Assembly: GCF_003634935.1 (NCBI RefSeq)
Contig: NZ_RBXO01000001.1
Location: 1,947,501-2,011,500, forward strand
Length of the DNA: 64,000 bases
Source: Saccharothrix australiensis
Lineage (GTDB): Bacteria > Actinomycetota > Actinomycetes > Mycobacteriales > Pseudonocardiaceae
Direction: 5' to 3'
Shown: piece after piece, positions 1-12,715 of the stretch
How the letters are laid out: each line of letters opens with the position of its first letter
How positions within the stretch are numbered: position 1 is the stretch's first letter
The notes under the pieces: generated by a model
Told to the model about the DNA's origin: nothing
What the model saw: only the letters and a program-made list of their open reading frames with translations
Databases searched by the model: none
Program-made: the position numbers and the translations under genes

Positions 1-62
1 TGCACCGATCCAGGTCGTGACAGTCTTGGGTGACCCACGCCACGAGGAGATTGGCTAAGCAG

Positions 63-1088
63 ATGCGTATTGGTGTGCTCACCGGCGGTGGTGACTGCCC
101 AGGGCTGAACGCGGTGATCCGCGCCGTGGTCCGCAAGGGCATCGAGGTCCACGGGTGGGAGGTCGTGGGCTTCCGCAACGGCTGGCAGGGCCCCGTCGAG
201 GGGTTGACCAGGCCGATCGGGCTCCCCGACGTCGAGGACATCCTGACCAGGGGCGGCACGATCCTCGGCTCGTCGCGCACCAACCCGTACAAGCTGGACG
301 GCGGCGTCGACAAGATCCGCAAGGTGCTGGCCGACGAGGGCGTCGACGCGTTGGTGGCGATCGGCGGCGAGGACACGCTGGGCGTCGCGAAGCGCCTCAC
401 CGACGACGGCATCGGTGTGGTCGGCGTGCCGAAGACGATCGACAACGACCTGGGCGCGACGGACTACACCTTCGGCTTCGACACGGCCGTGCACATCGCG
501 ACGGAGGCGATCGACCGGCTGCGCACGACCGCCGAGTCCCACCACCGCGCCCTGGTGGTCGAGGTCATGGGCCGGCACGCGGGTTGGATCGCGCTGCACT
601 CGGGCCTGGCCGGCGGTGCGAACGTGATCCTCGTGCCGGAGCGCGAGTTCAGCGTCGCGAAGGTCGTCGAGTGGGTGGAGCGGCGGTTCGAGAAGCAGTT
701 CGCGCCGATCATCGTCGTCGCCGAGGGCGCGGTGCCCGAAGGCGGGGCCGAAGTGCTGCACTCCGGCGAGAAGGACGCCTTCGGCCACGTCCGCCTGGGC
801 GGCGTCGGCACCTGGCTGGCCGAGGAGATCGCCCAGCGCACCGGCAAGGAGTCCCGCGCGGTCGTGCTCGGCCACACGCAGCGCGGCGGCATCCCGACGG
901 CCTACGACCGGGTGCTGGCCACGCGCTTCGGCCTGCACGCGGTCGACGCGGTCGCCGAGGGCGACTTCGGCGTGATGGTGGCGCTGCGCGGCACCGACAT
1001 CGTGCGCGTCAAGCTGTCCGAGGCGACGGCGGAGCTGAAGACCGTGCCGCTGGAGCGCTACGCCGAGGCCGAGGTCTTCTTCGGCTGA
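63..1088 (+). CDS. pfkA: 6-phosphofructokinase, probably pyrophosphate-dependent
   Basis: Phosphorylates fructose 6-phosphate to the 1,6-bisphosphate in cytosolic glycolysis. The 341-residue protein opens with the family N-terminus MRIGVLTGGGDCPG, which fixes the ATG start; an AGGAGA lies about 13 bases upstream, and an in-frame GTG at 30 is less likely. Residues GGED at 101-104 and PKTIDND starting at 123 give Asp104 and Lys124 in E. coli numbering. That pair is known from PPi-dependent enzymes such as that of Amycolatopsis methanolica, whereas ATP enzymes have Gly104. The PPi assignment is inference from these residues. Transcription appears to end at the strong hairpin about 115 bases downstream. 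Confidence 0.93.
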   Translation: MRIGVLTGGGDCPGLNAVIRAVVRKGIEVHGWEVVGFRNGWQGPVEGLTRPIGLPDVEDILTRGGTILGSSRTNPYKLDGGVDKIRKVLADEGVDALVAIGGEDTLGVAKRLTDDGIGVVGVPKTIDNDLGATDYTFGFDTAVHIATEAIDRLRTTAESHHRALVVEVMGRHAGWIALHSGLAGGANVILVPEREFSVAKVVEWVERRFEKQFAPIIVVAEGAVPEGGAEVLHSGEKDAFGHVRLGGVGTWLAEEIAQRTGKESRAVVLGHTQRGGIPTAYDRVLATRFGLHAVDAVAEGDFGVMVALRGTDIVRVKLSEATAELKTVPLERYAEAEVFFG

Positions 1089-1092
1089 GGAA

Positions 1093-1140
1093 GCTGAACA
1101 CGGCACGCTGAACACGGCACGCTGAACACGGCACGCTGAA
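1093..1140. repeat. 14-bp tandem repeat, 3.4 copies
   Basis: Three perfect copies of GCTGAACACGGCAC followed by GCTGAA, starting five bases after the pfkA stop codon. No function is evident; it sits between the stop codon and the terminator hairpin. Confidence 0.9.
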
Positions 1141-1201
1141 GGCGACACGCCGGGCGGGGACCGCCGAGCGGGGAACGCCGGGCGTGCCGCGCCCGACGCC
1201 G

Positions 1202-1240
1202 AGGCGCTCCCGGACGGACTCGATCCGTCCGGGAGCGCCT
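1202..1240. terminator. Hairpin terminator between convergent pfkA and DUF2891 gene
   Basis: A perfect 17-bp stem (1202-1218 with 1224-1240) closes a 5-base loop. It lies between two convergent genes and is followed by TTCGTCG rather than a U tract, as is usual in high-GC actinobacteria. It could serve both directions. Confidence 0.8.
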
Positions 1241-1308
1241 TCGTCGCGTTCCAGGGAGAGCCGTGCCGGTCGATGCCGTGCGCGACCGGGTTGTGCGTGC
1301 CGGGGCCG

Positions 1309-4752
<3,444 letters not shown>

Positions 4753-4758
4753 GCCGCC

Positions 4759-4764
4759 ACGCTA
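4759..4764 (-). promoter_or_regulatory. -10 hexamer TAGCGT of orphan frame
   Basis: On the minus strand TAGCGT lies six bases before an ATG (4752) and two bases after a LexA-type box, the same order seen at recA. Confidence 0.5.
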
Positions 4765-4766
4765 GC

Positions 4767-4782
4767 CCGAACATGCGTTCGA
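4767..4782 (-). promoter_or_regulatory. LexA operator (SOS box)
   Basis: On the minus strand the site reads TCGAACGCATGTTCGG, one mismatch from the TCGAAC-N4-GTTCGA consensus of actinobacterial LexA. Its position immediately upstream of a -10 hexamer is typical of a repressing operator. Confidence 0.6.
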
Positions 4783-4821
4783 AACGAGGGCTGGACACGA
4801 TCGTGTCGGAAGGACCCCCGA

Positions 4822-6903
4822 TCAGGGGGTCCAGACGGCGATGATGGTGATCTTCGTGCCCTTCGGCACCCGCTCACCTGCCCTGATCGACTGATTGATG
4901 ACCCTCGCCCGGTCGCGCCCGTGGAGCTGGACGTCCACCTCCAGACCGGCCTTCTCCAGGGTCTCCTTCGCCTCCCTGACCCGCTTGCCCTCCACGTGCG
5001 GCACGGTCACCCCGCGATCCGCCGCGATGATCACGGTGACCCGCTTGTCGGTCCCGAGCGCCGTGCCCGCCGCCGGGTTGGTGCGGACCACCCGGCCGCC
5101 GTCGACCTCGCCCGACGGCTCCTCCGGACCCTCGACCGGCTCGAACCCCGCCGCCGACAGCTCCGCGAACGCCTCGTCCTTCGTCTTGCCCTTCACGTTC
5201 GGCACCGGCTTGGGCTCGACGCCCTTGCTGAGCACGACGACCACCGTGCTCCCGATGTCCACGGCCGTGCCGGGCGCGGGCTTGAGCGTCACCACCTTGC
5301 CCTTGGGCACCCGGTCGTCGAACACGTCCGCCCCCGCGTCGAGCCGCGACCGCAACCCGACGGAGGTGAGTTCCCGTTCGGCCGCCGACGCGTCGGAGCC
5401 GGGCTGCACCTGCGGCACGACGGGCTTGCCGCGCGACACGACCACCCGCACCAGGTCGCCCTTGGTGGTCTCGATCCCGGCGGCCGGGTCGGTGCGCAGC
5501 ACCTGCCCCCTGGGCACGCTGTCGCTGTTCTCCGTGGTCACCGCCGAGGTCAGGGAGGCCCCCTCGATGACGGCGACCGCGACGTCCTCCTCCTTGCCGA
5601 TGACGTCGGGCACGGTGGCGACCCGGCCGATCGTCAGCCACCAACTGGTCAGGCCGATGAGGACCGCGGCGACCAACACGACGCTGAGCCACGTGATGAG
5701 CTGCTTCTTGCTGCGCGCCCGCATCTCCTCGTAGAGCTGCTCGGGCGTCTTCTTCTTCGGCGGCCGCCTGGGCCGCGCGGGTCTGGGGCGCGCCGGGCCG
5801 GAACGGGCCGCGACCTCCGTCCGGGGATCGCCGTGGGCCGCCTCCGCGACGGGCAACCCGCGTGGCAGCGCGCGGGTGCCCCGGGGGCCGACGGAGGCGG
5901 GCCTGTGCACCGGCACCGTCGCCTCGGGGTGCGCGACGGCGCCCACGCTCACGGGCAGCACGCGCTCGGTCTTCGGGTCCACGGCCGCCGACCCCGCCGC
6001 GGCCTGCGAGAACGCCGGCACCTCCGGGGCGCCCGGCGCGGCGTCGACGGCAGGCACGTCCGCGGACGCGATCCCGAGCCGGGCCCGCACCGTCTCCACC
6101 TCGGACAGGAACGCCTCGGCGTCCGCCGGCCGCAGGAACGGCTCCCGCCGCGTCGACCGGCGCACCAGCTCGGCCACCTCGGCGGGCACACCGGTCACCG
6201 CGGGCACGTCCTCGTTCACGTGCCGGTAGGCCACGGAGATGGCCGTCTCGCCGACGTAAGGCGGCGCGCCGGTCAGCATCTCGTACAGCAGCACACCGGC
6301 CGAGTACACGTCGCTGCGCGCGTCGGCCGTGCCGTTGGCGACCTGTTCGGGCGACAGGTACGCGACCGTGCCCAGGATCGTGGTGTCGCTGGTGATCCCC
6401 GGCGTCGCCACCGCCCGGACCAGCCCGAAGTCGGCGACCTTCACCGCGCCGCCGCGGCCGATCAGCACGTTCTCCGGCTTCACGTCCCGGTGCACGAGCC
6501 CGGCGCGGTGCGCGGCGGCCAGCGGCGACAGGACCCGCTCCAGCACGGTCAGCGCCAGCGGGACGTCCAGCGTGCCCCGCGCGGTCAGCAGGTCGCGCAG
6601 GGTGCCGCCCTCGACCAGTTCCATCACCAGGTAGACGCGGTCCTCGTCGACGCCCTGGTCGTGCACCGCGACGACGCCGGGGTGGTGCAGGCCGGCCGCC
6701 GCGCGGGCCTCGCGCTCGAACCGGGCCACGAACTGCGGGTCGGACGAGAACCGGGGGTCCATGACCTTGATCGCCACGGGCCGGTCCAGCCGCGTGTCGA
6801 CACCCCGGTACACGGTGGACATGCCACCTCGTGCCACCAGGGCGCCCACTCGATAGCGGTGTTCGAGCAGCCCGCCGATCACGTTCGTCGCCGACCTTTC
6901 CAC
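4822..6903 (-). CDS. pknL: Ser/Thr protein kinase with four PASTA domains (PknL-like)
   Basis: A 693-residue membrane kinase. Residues 12-270 carry the kinase domain: glycine loop near 25-29, catalytic Lys46 in VAIK, HRD at 138-140, DFG at 158-160 and SPEQ. A Pro/Arg/Lys-rich juxtamembrane stretch (about 340-400) leads to one membrane segment (about 401-423) and four extracellular PASTA repeats, which in this family bind muropeptides or lipid II. Position next to aroG and the Rv2175c-like gene identifies it with M. tuberculosis PknL, although that protein lacks PASTA domains. GTG at 6903 is chosen because it begins just before the kinase domain and follows a TACGAT hexamer by eight bases. Confidence 0.93.
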   Translation of the reverse strand: MERSATNVIGGLLEHRYRVGALVARGGMSTVYRGVDTRLDRPVAIKVMDPRFSSDPQFVARFEREARAAAGLHHPGVVAVHDQGVDEDRVYLVMELVEGGTLRDLLTARGTLDVPLALTVLERVLSPLAAAHRAGLVHRDVKPENVLIGRGGAVKVADFGLVRAVATPGITSDTTILGTVAYLSPEQVANGTADARSDVYSAGVLLYEMLTGAPPYVGETAISVAYRHVNEDVPAVTGVPAEVAELVRRSTRREPFLRPADAEAFLSEVETVRARLGIASADVPAVDAAPGAPEVPAFSQAAAGSAAVDPKTERVLPVSVGAVAHPEATVPVHRPASVGPRGTRALPRGLPVAEAAHGDPRTEVAARSGPARPRPARPRRPPKKKTPEQLYEEMRARSKKQLITWLSVVLVAAVLIGLTSWWLTIGRVATVPDVIGKEEDVAVAVIEGASLTSAVTTENSDSVPRGQVLRTDPAAGIETTKGDLVRVVVSRGKPVVPQVQPGSDASAAERELTSVGLRSRLDAGADVFDDRVPKGKVVTLKPAPGTAVDIGSTVVVVLSKGVEPKPVPNVKGKTKDEAFAELSAAGFEPVEGPEEPSGEVDGGRVVRTNPAAGTALGTDKRVTVIIAADRGVTVPHVEGKRVREAKETLEKAGLEVDVQLHGRDRARVINQSIRAGERVPKGTKITIIAVWTP

Positions 6904-6911
6904 AGCCGTGG

Positions 6912-6917
6912 ATCGTA
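6912..6917 (-). promoter_or_regulatory. -10 hexamer of pknL
   Basis: On the minus strand TACGAT ends eight bases before the GTG start at 6903, suggesting a leaderless or near-leaderless transcript. Confidence 0.45.
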
Positions 6918-7087
6918 CGGTGGGGTCAGGTTGACCGGTGCCGTGCGCCGGGGCATGCCGGGGCGCGCGTGGGGTCCGTGTCAAAGTCCCATGAAACAGG
7001 GGGTGTCCGGCAGTCGACCTTCGGGTGTACCGCCACCACCCGGTTGGCGCAGGGCGTTGCTCCCGGCGTTGTGGCATCGTGGCGCAC

Positions 7088-7453
7088 GTGAGTGCGATTC
7101 CTGCCGCTGCGGATGTGCTGGCTCCCGACCTGGAGGTCCTGGACCTCGCCGAGGTCGCCGAGCGCCTCGACCTGCCGGTCAACCGTGTCCACCAGTTGCT
7201 GCGCGACGGTCAACTCCTCGCGGAGCGCCGGAACGGTGTCCTCGTCGTCCCCGCCCAGTTCCTCGCCGCCGGAGGCGTGGTGAAGGGGCTGCCCGGCACC
7301 ATCACGGTGCTGCGCGACTCCGGCTACTCGACCGATGAGATCCTCCGGTGGCTGTTCACCGAGGACGAGACGCTGCCCGGCACGCCCATCGAGGCGCTGC
7401 GGGGCGACCGGGGCCGCGAGGTGAAGCGGCGCGCACAGGCGATGGGCTTCTAG
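7088..7453 (+). CDS. Rv2175c-like DNA-binding protein, probable PknL substrate
   Basis: The 121-residue protein has an N-terminal helix-turn-helix ([21 protein letters not shown]) and the C-terminal region typical of Rv2175c, including [19 protein letters not shown]. In M. tuberculosis Rv2175c binds DNA and is phosphorylated by the adjacent kinase PknL, so the same pairing is inferred here. It is divergent from pknL. GTG at 7088 is chosen; a TGGCAT hexamer lies 10 bases upstream and there is no Shine-Dalgarno. The stop codon overlaps that of the convergent crtB gene within the palindrome CTAG (7450-7453). Confidence 0.88.
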   Translation: MSAIPAAADVLAPDLEVLDLAEVAERLDLPVNRVHQLLRDGQLLAERRNGVLVVPAQFLAAGGVVKGLPGTITVLRDSGYSTDEILRWLFTEDETLPGTPIEALRGDRGREVKRRAQAMGF

Positions 7454-8376
7454 ATCCGACCGGTCGCGTCCGGGCGGTGCCAGACCAGCCGCCCGGACGT
7501 GGCACGGGCCGCCCGCGCGGCCACCAGGCCCGGCAGCGCCACCGCGAGCCGTCGCGCGTTCGGCACCACCACGCGCTTGTCCAGCACGTGGTAGTCGACG
7601 GACGCGATCCCGTGCAGGATGTCGCGGTACAGCGTGAGCGCCGTGCGCACGCACGGTCGGGCGACGGGCTGGAGCAGCCGGATGCCCTCCTCCGCCTCCC
7701 GGTACACCGCGAAGGTCACCGCCGCGAGGTGCGCCATCGCCCGGCGAACCCGCTGGTCCGGCTTCCCGGTGCGCCGCGACCACGCCAGCAGGCCCCGGTC
7801 CACGTCGTAGGCGCGCAGGACGTCCTGCGGCAGGTAGACCCGGCCGCGGTCCAGGTCCTCGCCCACGTCGCGCAGGAAGTTCGTGAGCTGGAACGCGCGC
7901 CCCATCGCCGCTGCGGCCGGCTCGGCGTGCCGCTGCGGCGCGACGGTGCCGAACACGGGCAGCAGTTGCAGCCCGATGACGGCCGCCGACCCGTGGATGT
8001 ACCGGTCGAGTTCCGTGAATGACGCGTACTCCGTCACGTCCAGGTCCATCCGCATGGACGCCAGGAAGTCGGTGAACAGCACCGGGTCGATCCGGTGCCG
8101 TCGCGCGGTGTCGGCGAGCGCCGCGAGCACCGGGTGCCCGGTGGGGCGTCCCGCCAGCTCGTCGCCGAGCTGCCGCTCCAGCGCGGCCAGCTCGCGCGCC
8201 GGGTCGTGGGACGTGCCGCTGTCGACGATCTCGTCCGCCCACCGCGCGAACCCGTACAGGGCGTGCACGGCGGGTCGCTGCGCGGGCGGCAGGAGGCGGG
8301 TGGCGAGGAAGAACGTGCGGCCGTGCCGGGCGTTCAGCTCGCGGCACCGGGCGTAGGCCGCGGCCAACGGGGTCAC
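7450..8376 (-). CDS. crtB: Phytoene/squalene synthase family protein (CrtB)
   Basis: Joins two geranylgeranyl diphosphates to phytoene. The product has the two aspartate-rich signatures: ADEIVDSG after YGFARW, and the region around [20 protein letters not shown] that binds diphosphate through Mg2+. It is the last gene of a crtE-crtI-crtB operon. The start is uncertain: GTG at 8376 gives 308 residues, a normal family length, and begins just before the conserved [19 protein letters not shown] at 8502 would add 42 Arg-rich residues without homology. The 160-base gap from crtI shows no other gene. Confidence 0.92.
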   Translation of the reverse strand: MTPLAAAYARCRELNARHGRTFFLATRLLPPAQRPAVHALYGFARWADEIVDSGTSHDPARELAALERQLGDELAGRPTGHPVLAALADTARRHRIDPVLFTDFLASMRMDLDVTEYASFTELDRYIHGSAAVIGLQLLPVFGTVAPQRHAEPAAAAMGRAFQLTNFLRDVGEDLDRGRVYLPQDVLRAYDVDRGLLAWSRRTGKPDQRVRRAMAHLAAVTFAVYREAEEGIRLLQPVARPCVRTALTLYRDILHGIASVDYHVLDKRVVVPNARRLAVALPGLVAARAARATSGRLVWHRPDATGRI

Positions 8377-8538
8377 GTGTGCCCGCCGGGCCGCGGCGGA
8401 CCGGGTCGCCCGGATCCGACGGGTGCGGCGCTCGAACCGGGGTGCAGGGGAGTCGCGGCCATCGCCACGACATCGTCGCACAACGCGGGTGCCCGCCGGC
8501 ACGTCGCGCCGGCCACACGGCCCGCACCGGGACGCCGG

Positions 8539-10029
8539 TCAGCGCGTGCTGCCCACGCGCGGTCTCACCGCCGGCCGCCGCCGCGCGCCGACCGGCCCGG
8601 TGATCCGCTGCGCCGCCAGCTTCCCCGAGATCAGCACCGGCGGCACGCCCACGCCCGGCGTCGTGCCGCACCCGGCCAGCACCGCGTTGTCCAACACCAG
8701 GTTGCGCGGCCGGAACGGACCGGTCTGGGCGATCGTGTGCGCGGCGGAGAACGGGGTGCCCGCGGCCAGCCCGAGGCCCGCCCAGTCCTTCGGCGTGACC
8801 AGCGACTCGACCTCGATCGAGGCGCCGAACCCGGTCAGGCCGCGCTGCTCCAGCACCCGCACCAGCTCGTCGCGGTAGGCCGGGCCGACGCGTGGCCAGT
8901 CGATCGGGCCCACCCGCAGGTTCGGCACCGGGGCCAGCACGAACATCCCCCCGCCCGGCGGGCTGGTGACCAGCAGCGACGGGTCGCTCATCAGCGTGCC
9001 CCGGCGGGTCAGCTCGTCGAACGTCCGCTCCCACGCCCCGCCGAACAGCAGGGTGTGGTGGGCCAGCTCCGGCCACGTCCGGTCGACCCCGGCGTGCAGC
9101 ACGACCGCCGACGGCGACCACTTGATCGGCACGGGCCGGCGCGGGCGGTGCCCCAGCAGGCGGTACGACATCGGCAGGTCCGGCGTGAGCACCACGGCGT
9201 CGCAGGGGATGCGCTCGCCCTGCGCCGTCCGCACGGCCGTGACCCGGCCGCCGATCCGCTCCAGCCACGCCACCTTGGTGCCGTAGCGCAGGTCGGCGCC
9301 CGCGTCGCCGGCCGCCGCGGCCAACGCGTCGGGCAGGGCGCGCATCCCGCCACGCGGGTAGTAGACGCCCGCGACGGTGTCCATGTACGCGATCACGGCG
9401 TACGCGGCGAGCGCCTTGCGCGGCGGGACACCCGCATAAAGCGCCTGGAACGAGAACACGCGTTGCAGCCGCTCGTCCTTCAGGAACCGCGCCACCGACG
9501 GCCCCAGCCGCGAGAAGCCGCGCAACGCCGCCAACCGCGCCAGGTGCGGCGTGAGCAGGCTCAGCGGCGAGTCGAAGTTCGCCCCGATGAACGCGTCCTT
9601 CTCGGTTCGGTACAGGTCCGTCAGCCACGTCCGCAGCGCGCGGTACCCGGCGGCCTCGGCCGGTCCCGCGAACCGCCGCACCTCGGCCTCCATCGCGTCG
9701 GCGTCCGCGTGCACGTCGAGCACGCCGCCGTCGGCGAACCGGGCCCGGTAGGCGGGCTCCACGGGCATCAGGTCGAGCCGGTCGGACAGGTTCTCGCCGA
9801 CCGCGGCCAGCGCGTCCTCGACCAGGTCGGGCATGGTCAGCACGGTCGGCCCGGTGTCGAACCGGTAGCCGCCGAGGTCCAGGCGGCCCGCGCGCCCACC
9901 CGGCACGTCGTCGCGCTCCAGCAGGGTGACCCGGCGGCCCGCGCCGAGCAGGTGCAGCGCGGCGGACAGGCCGGCCAGGCCCGCGCCCACCACGACGACG
10001 TGGTCCGTGCGTCCGGTGACCGTGCGCAT
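8539..10029 (-). CDS. crtI: Phytoene desaturase (FAD-dependent carotenoid desaturase)
   Basis: The 496-residue flavoprotein introduces double bases into phytoene to make lycopene-type products at the membrane. An N-terminal dinucleotide-binding motif VVVGAGLAGLSAALHL (residues 12-27) is followed by LLERDDVPGGRAG, and the C-terminal CRT signature NLVLDNAVLAGCGTTPGVGVP is present. Its ATG lies one base after the crtE stop codon (TGA-A-ATG), which implies translational coupling. With crtE and crtB this makes a compact carotenoid operon; no cyclase gene lies nearby, so the end product cannot be told. Confidence 0.95.
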   Translation of the reverse strand: MRTVTGRTDHVVVVGAGLAGLSAALHLLGAGRRVTLLERDDVPGGRAGRLDLGGYRFDTGPTVLTMPDLVEDALAAVGENLSDRLDLMPVEPAYRARFADGGVLDVHADADAMEAEVRRFAGPAEAAGYRALRTWLTDLYRTEKDAFIGANFDSPLSLLTPHLARLAALRGFSRLGPSVARFLKDERLQRVFSFQALYAGVPPRKALAAYAVIAYMDTVAGVYYPRGGMRALPDALAAAAGDAGADLRYGTKVAWLERIGGRVTAVRTAQGERIPCDAVVLTPDLPMSYRLLGHRPRRPVPIKWSPSAVVLHAGVDRTWPELAHHTLLFGGAWERTFDELTRRGTLMSDPSLLVTSPPGGGMFVLAPVPNLRVGPIDWPRVGPAYRDELVRVLEQRGLTGFGASIEVESLVTPKDWAGLGLAAGTPFSAAHTIAQTGPFRPRNLVLDNAVLAGCGTTPGVGVPPVLISGKLAAQRITGPVGARRRPAVRPRVGSTR

Positions 10030-10030
10030 T

Positions 10031-11101
10031 TCAGTAGGTCCGTTTCGTGGCGCTGATCGCGAGTTCGGCGAGGCGTTCGGCGGCGGCGGGCTCGGTGACC
10101 GGCGCCTTGTCCAGCGCCGCCAGCGCGGACTCGGTGAGCGCCGCGATGCGCTCCTCCACCGCGGCCACCGCGCCGACCTCGACCAGCCTGGACCGCACCA
10201 CGTCCACCGCGGCCACGTCCAGGTCGGGCCTGCCGAGCGCGTCGTGCAGCTCGTCCGCGCCGAACCGCATGCCCAGCGCGACCAGCAGCGTCCGCTTGCC
10301 CTCGCGCAGGTCGTCGCCCGCGGGCTTGCCGGTCACCGCCGGGTCGCCGAACACGCCGAGCAGGTCGTCCCGCAGCTGGAACGCCACCCCGATGTCGGTG
10401 CCGAACGACCGCAGCCCCTCGACCAGCTCCGGCGACCCGCCGCCGATCGCCGCGCCCATGTGCAGCGGGCGCTCCACGGTGTACGCGGCGGTCTTGAGCC
10501 GGTCGATGCGCAGCGCGGCGTCCGGCGAGGCGTCGCCGCGGGCCTGGGTGAGCACGTCGAGGTACTGGCCGGCGAGCATCTCGGTGCGCATGTCCCGCCA
10601 CGGCAGGCTCAGCCGCCGCAGCGCGTCGTTCGGCAGGCCGGCGGCGAACAGCATGTCGTCGGCCCAGGCCAGCGCCACGTCGCCGATGAGCACCGCGGCG
10701 GCGAGGCCGAACCGCTCTGGCTCGCCGAGCCAGTCGTGGGCGCGGTGCCGCCGCGCGAACCGGACGTGCACGGTGGGTCGCCCGCGGCGGGTTTCCGAAG
10801 CGTCCATCAGGTCGTCGTGGATCAGCGCGCACGCCTGGATCAGCTCCAGCGAGCTGACCGCGGTGAGCACGGCCTCCGCGAGCGGGCTGTCCGGGTCGCC
10901 GCCCGCCGCGCGCCAGCCCCACCAGGCGAAAGTGGGTCGAATCCGCTTGCCGCCGCCCAGGACGAAGTCGGCGAGGGCGTCCACGGCGCCCCCGAAGTTC
11001 TCCTCCATGCGCGCACCCAGGTCGCGGCGGTCGGCGAGGTAGCCTGCGAGCGCTGCGTCGACGTGCTTGGGCAGGTCAAGGTCCAACGGGTGGGGCGGCA
11101 C
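10031..11101 (-). CDS. crtE: Polyprenyl (geranylgeranyl) diphosphate synthase
   Basis: Elongates allylic diphosphates with isopentenyl diphosphate; in this operon it presumably supplies geranylgeranyl diphosphate for CrtB. The 356-residue protein has the first aspartate-rich motif IHDDLMD (D96, D97, D100) and the second FQLRDDLLGVFGD. It corresponds in position to idsA2 (Rv2173), which also lies beside metF in M. tuberculosis. The GTG start at 11101 faces metF across a gap of about 100 bases. Confidence 0.93.
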   Translation of the reverse strand: MPPHPLDLDLPKHVDAALAGYLADRRDLGARMEENFGGAVDALADFVLGGGKRIRPTFAWWGWRAAGGDPDSPLAEAVLTAVSSLELIQACALIHDDLMDASETRRGRPTVHVRFARRHRAHDWLGEPERFGLAAAVLIGDVALAWADDMLFAAGLPNDALRRLSLPWRDMRTEMLAGQYLDVLTQARGDASPDAALRIDRLKTAAYTVERPLHMGAAIGGGSPELVEGLRSFGTDIGVAFQLRDDLLGVFGDPAVTGKPAGDDLREGKRTLLVALGMRFGADELHDALGRPDLDVAAVDVVRSRLVEVGAVAAVEERIAALTESALAALDKAPVTEPAAAERLAELAISATKRTY

Positions 11102-11193
11102 CCGTCTATGGTCACCTCTGGCCCGCCCGCCCGCCCAACCGGGGGGCTGGTCCCATCCAGTGAACCGACCCTCCCACTGGCCGGCACGGGCAC

Positions 11194-11199
11194 TACGCT
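11194..11199 (+). promoter_or_regulatory. -10 hexamer of leaderless metF
   Basis: TACGCT ends six bases before the metF ATG, the same layout as at aroG; no ribosome binding site lies between them. Confidence 0.55.
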
Positions 11200-11205
11200 G
11201 GTGGC

Positions 11206-12090
11206 ATGACGACCGTCGTCGAACGCCTGACCGGGGGGAACCCCGTGTTCTCCGTGGAGTTCTTCCCCCCGCGCGACGCCGCCGACGAGCTGGTCCTGTG
11301 GCGCGCGATCCGCGAGCTGGAAGCGCTCGACCCGGCGTTCGTGTCGATCACCTACGGCGCGGGCGGCTCCTCCCGCGACCGCACCATCCGCACCACCGGC
11401 CGCGTCGTCCAGGAGACGACCCTGGTGCCGATGGCGCACCTGACCGCCGTGGAGCACTCGGTGGCGGAGCTGCGCAACGTGATCGGCTGGTACGCGGCGG
11501 TCGGCGTGCGCAACATCCTCGCGGTGCGGGGCGACCCTCCCGGCGACCCCAACGGCGACTGGGTGCGCCACCCGGAGGGCCTGACCTACGCCGAGGAACT
11601 CGTGCGGCTGTGCCGCGAGCTGGGCGACTTCTGCGTGGGCGTGGCGGCGTTCCCGTACGGGCACCCCCGGTCGGCGGACCTGGACACCGACACCCGGTAC
11701 CTGGTGGCCAAGCTGCGCGCCGGCGCGGACTTCGCGATCGCGCAGCTGTTCTTCCGCCCGGACGACTTCCTGCGGATGCGCGACCGCGTCGCCGCCGCGG
11801 GCTGCGACACCGTCCTGCTGCCCGGCCTGATGCCGCTGACCACGCCGCGCACCCTGGCCAAGACCGTGGAGCTGTCCGGCGCGCCGGTGCCGCCGGAGGT
11901 GGCCCGGCGGCTGGAACCGCACCTGGACGACGCGGCGTCGTTCCGGAAGGCCGGGATCGACCTGGTGACCGAGACGGGGGAGCGGCTGCTCGCGGAGGGC
12001 GTGCCGGGGCTGCACTTCTACACGTTCAACCGCTCCAAGGCGACCCGCGAGGTGGTCGGGCGGCTCGGGCTGGTGCCCGCCCGCGCCTGA
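11206..12090 (+). CDS. metF: Methylenetetrahydrofolate reductase
   Basis: FAD enzyme reducing 5,10-methylene-THF to 5-methyl-THF for methionine synthesis. The 294-residue TIM-barrel protein begins NPVFSVEFFPPRDAADE, with the catalytic Glu of the FFPPR region, and contains YGAGGSSRDRT, LAVRGDPPG and QLFFRPDDF, all typical of MetF. It is divergent from crtE, as in M. tuberculosis (Rv2172c). The length is normal. Confidence 0.96.
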   Translation: MTTVVERLTGGNPVFSVEFFPPRDAADELVLWRAIRELEALDPAFVSITYGAGGSSRDRTIRTTGRVVQETTLVPMAHLTAVEHSVAELRNVIGWYAAVGVRNILAVRGDPPGDPNGDWVRHPEGLTYAEELVRLCRELGDFCVGVAAFPYGHPRSADLDTDTRYLVAKLRAGADFAIAQLFFRPDDFLRMRDRVAAAGCDTVLLPGLMPLTTPRTLAKTVELSGAPVPPEVARRLEPHLDDAASFRKAGIDLVTETGERLLAEGVPGLHFYTFNRSKATREVVGRLGLVPARA

Positions 12091-12203
12091 CGCCACCCCG
12101 CCTGACACCACCGCGCGGGGCGACGAGGCCGTCCGCGACGGCCTCGCCCCTCGCGACCGGCGGCGGCGCGGTCGGTTCGGCGCGGCCGTTCAGCGCGGTG
12201 GGT

Positions 12204-12644
12204 TCAGCGCAGCCGGCTCTGGGTCGCCGAGTCCATCGTGACGCCGATGCGGTTGAAGGCGTTGATCGAGATGATCTGCGCGAGCAGCCCGGCGACCTGC
12301 TGCTCCTCGAACGTCGCCGCCACCTTCTCCCACACCTCGTCCGGCACGCCGTGCTCGCCGAGCCGTGTCACGGCGTCGGTGAACTCCAGCACCACCCGTT
12401 CGGTGTCGGTGAAGAACTTCGACTCGCGCCACACCGACAGCGCGAACAGCCGCTGCACGTGCTCACCGGCCTTGATCGACTCGGCCGTGTGGATGTCGAC
12501 GCAGTACGCGCACCCGTTGAGGATCGACGCCCGGACCTTGATCAGGTGGGCGAGCGCGGGATCGACGTGCTGCTGGGCGTAGGACTCCAGCTGGAGCAGC
12601 GGTTGGTAGACCTCGGGTGCGACCTTGGCGAGATTCATCCTCAT
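12204..12644 (-). CDS. Carboxymuconolactone decarboxylase / AhpD-like protein
   Basis: The 146-residue protein has the AhpD-type redox motif GCAYCVDIH with Cys45, Cys48 and His52. Members of this family reduce peroxides or act as antioxidant adaptors; the substrate is unknown. It lies alone on the minus strand between metF and the LppM-like gene. ATG at 12644 is used; a second ATG two codons later is equally possible. Confidence 0.85.
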   Translation of the reverse strand: MRMNLAKVAPEVYQPLLQLESYAQQHVDPALAHLIKVRASILNGCAYCVDIHTAESIKAGEHVQRLFALSVWRESKFFTDTERVVLEFTDAVTRLGEHGVPDEVWEKVAATFEEQQVAGLLAQIISINAFNRIGVTMDSATQSRLR

Positions 12645-12715
12645 GCCAGGGGGACGAGGCGGCGCGCCCGGACGTGACGGCGTCGCGTGCGACCCCCGTC
12701 ACCACCGGCCCGGCC

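Noticed and set aside
30-62. Upstream GTG start for phosphofructokinase
   Set aside because: Would add 11 residues (VTHATRRLAKQ) before the conserved MRIGVLTGGGDC and would place the AGGAGA inside the gene.
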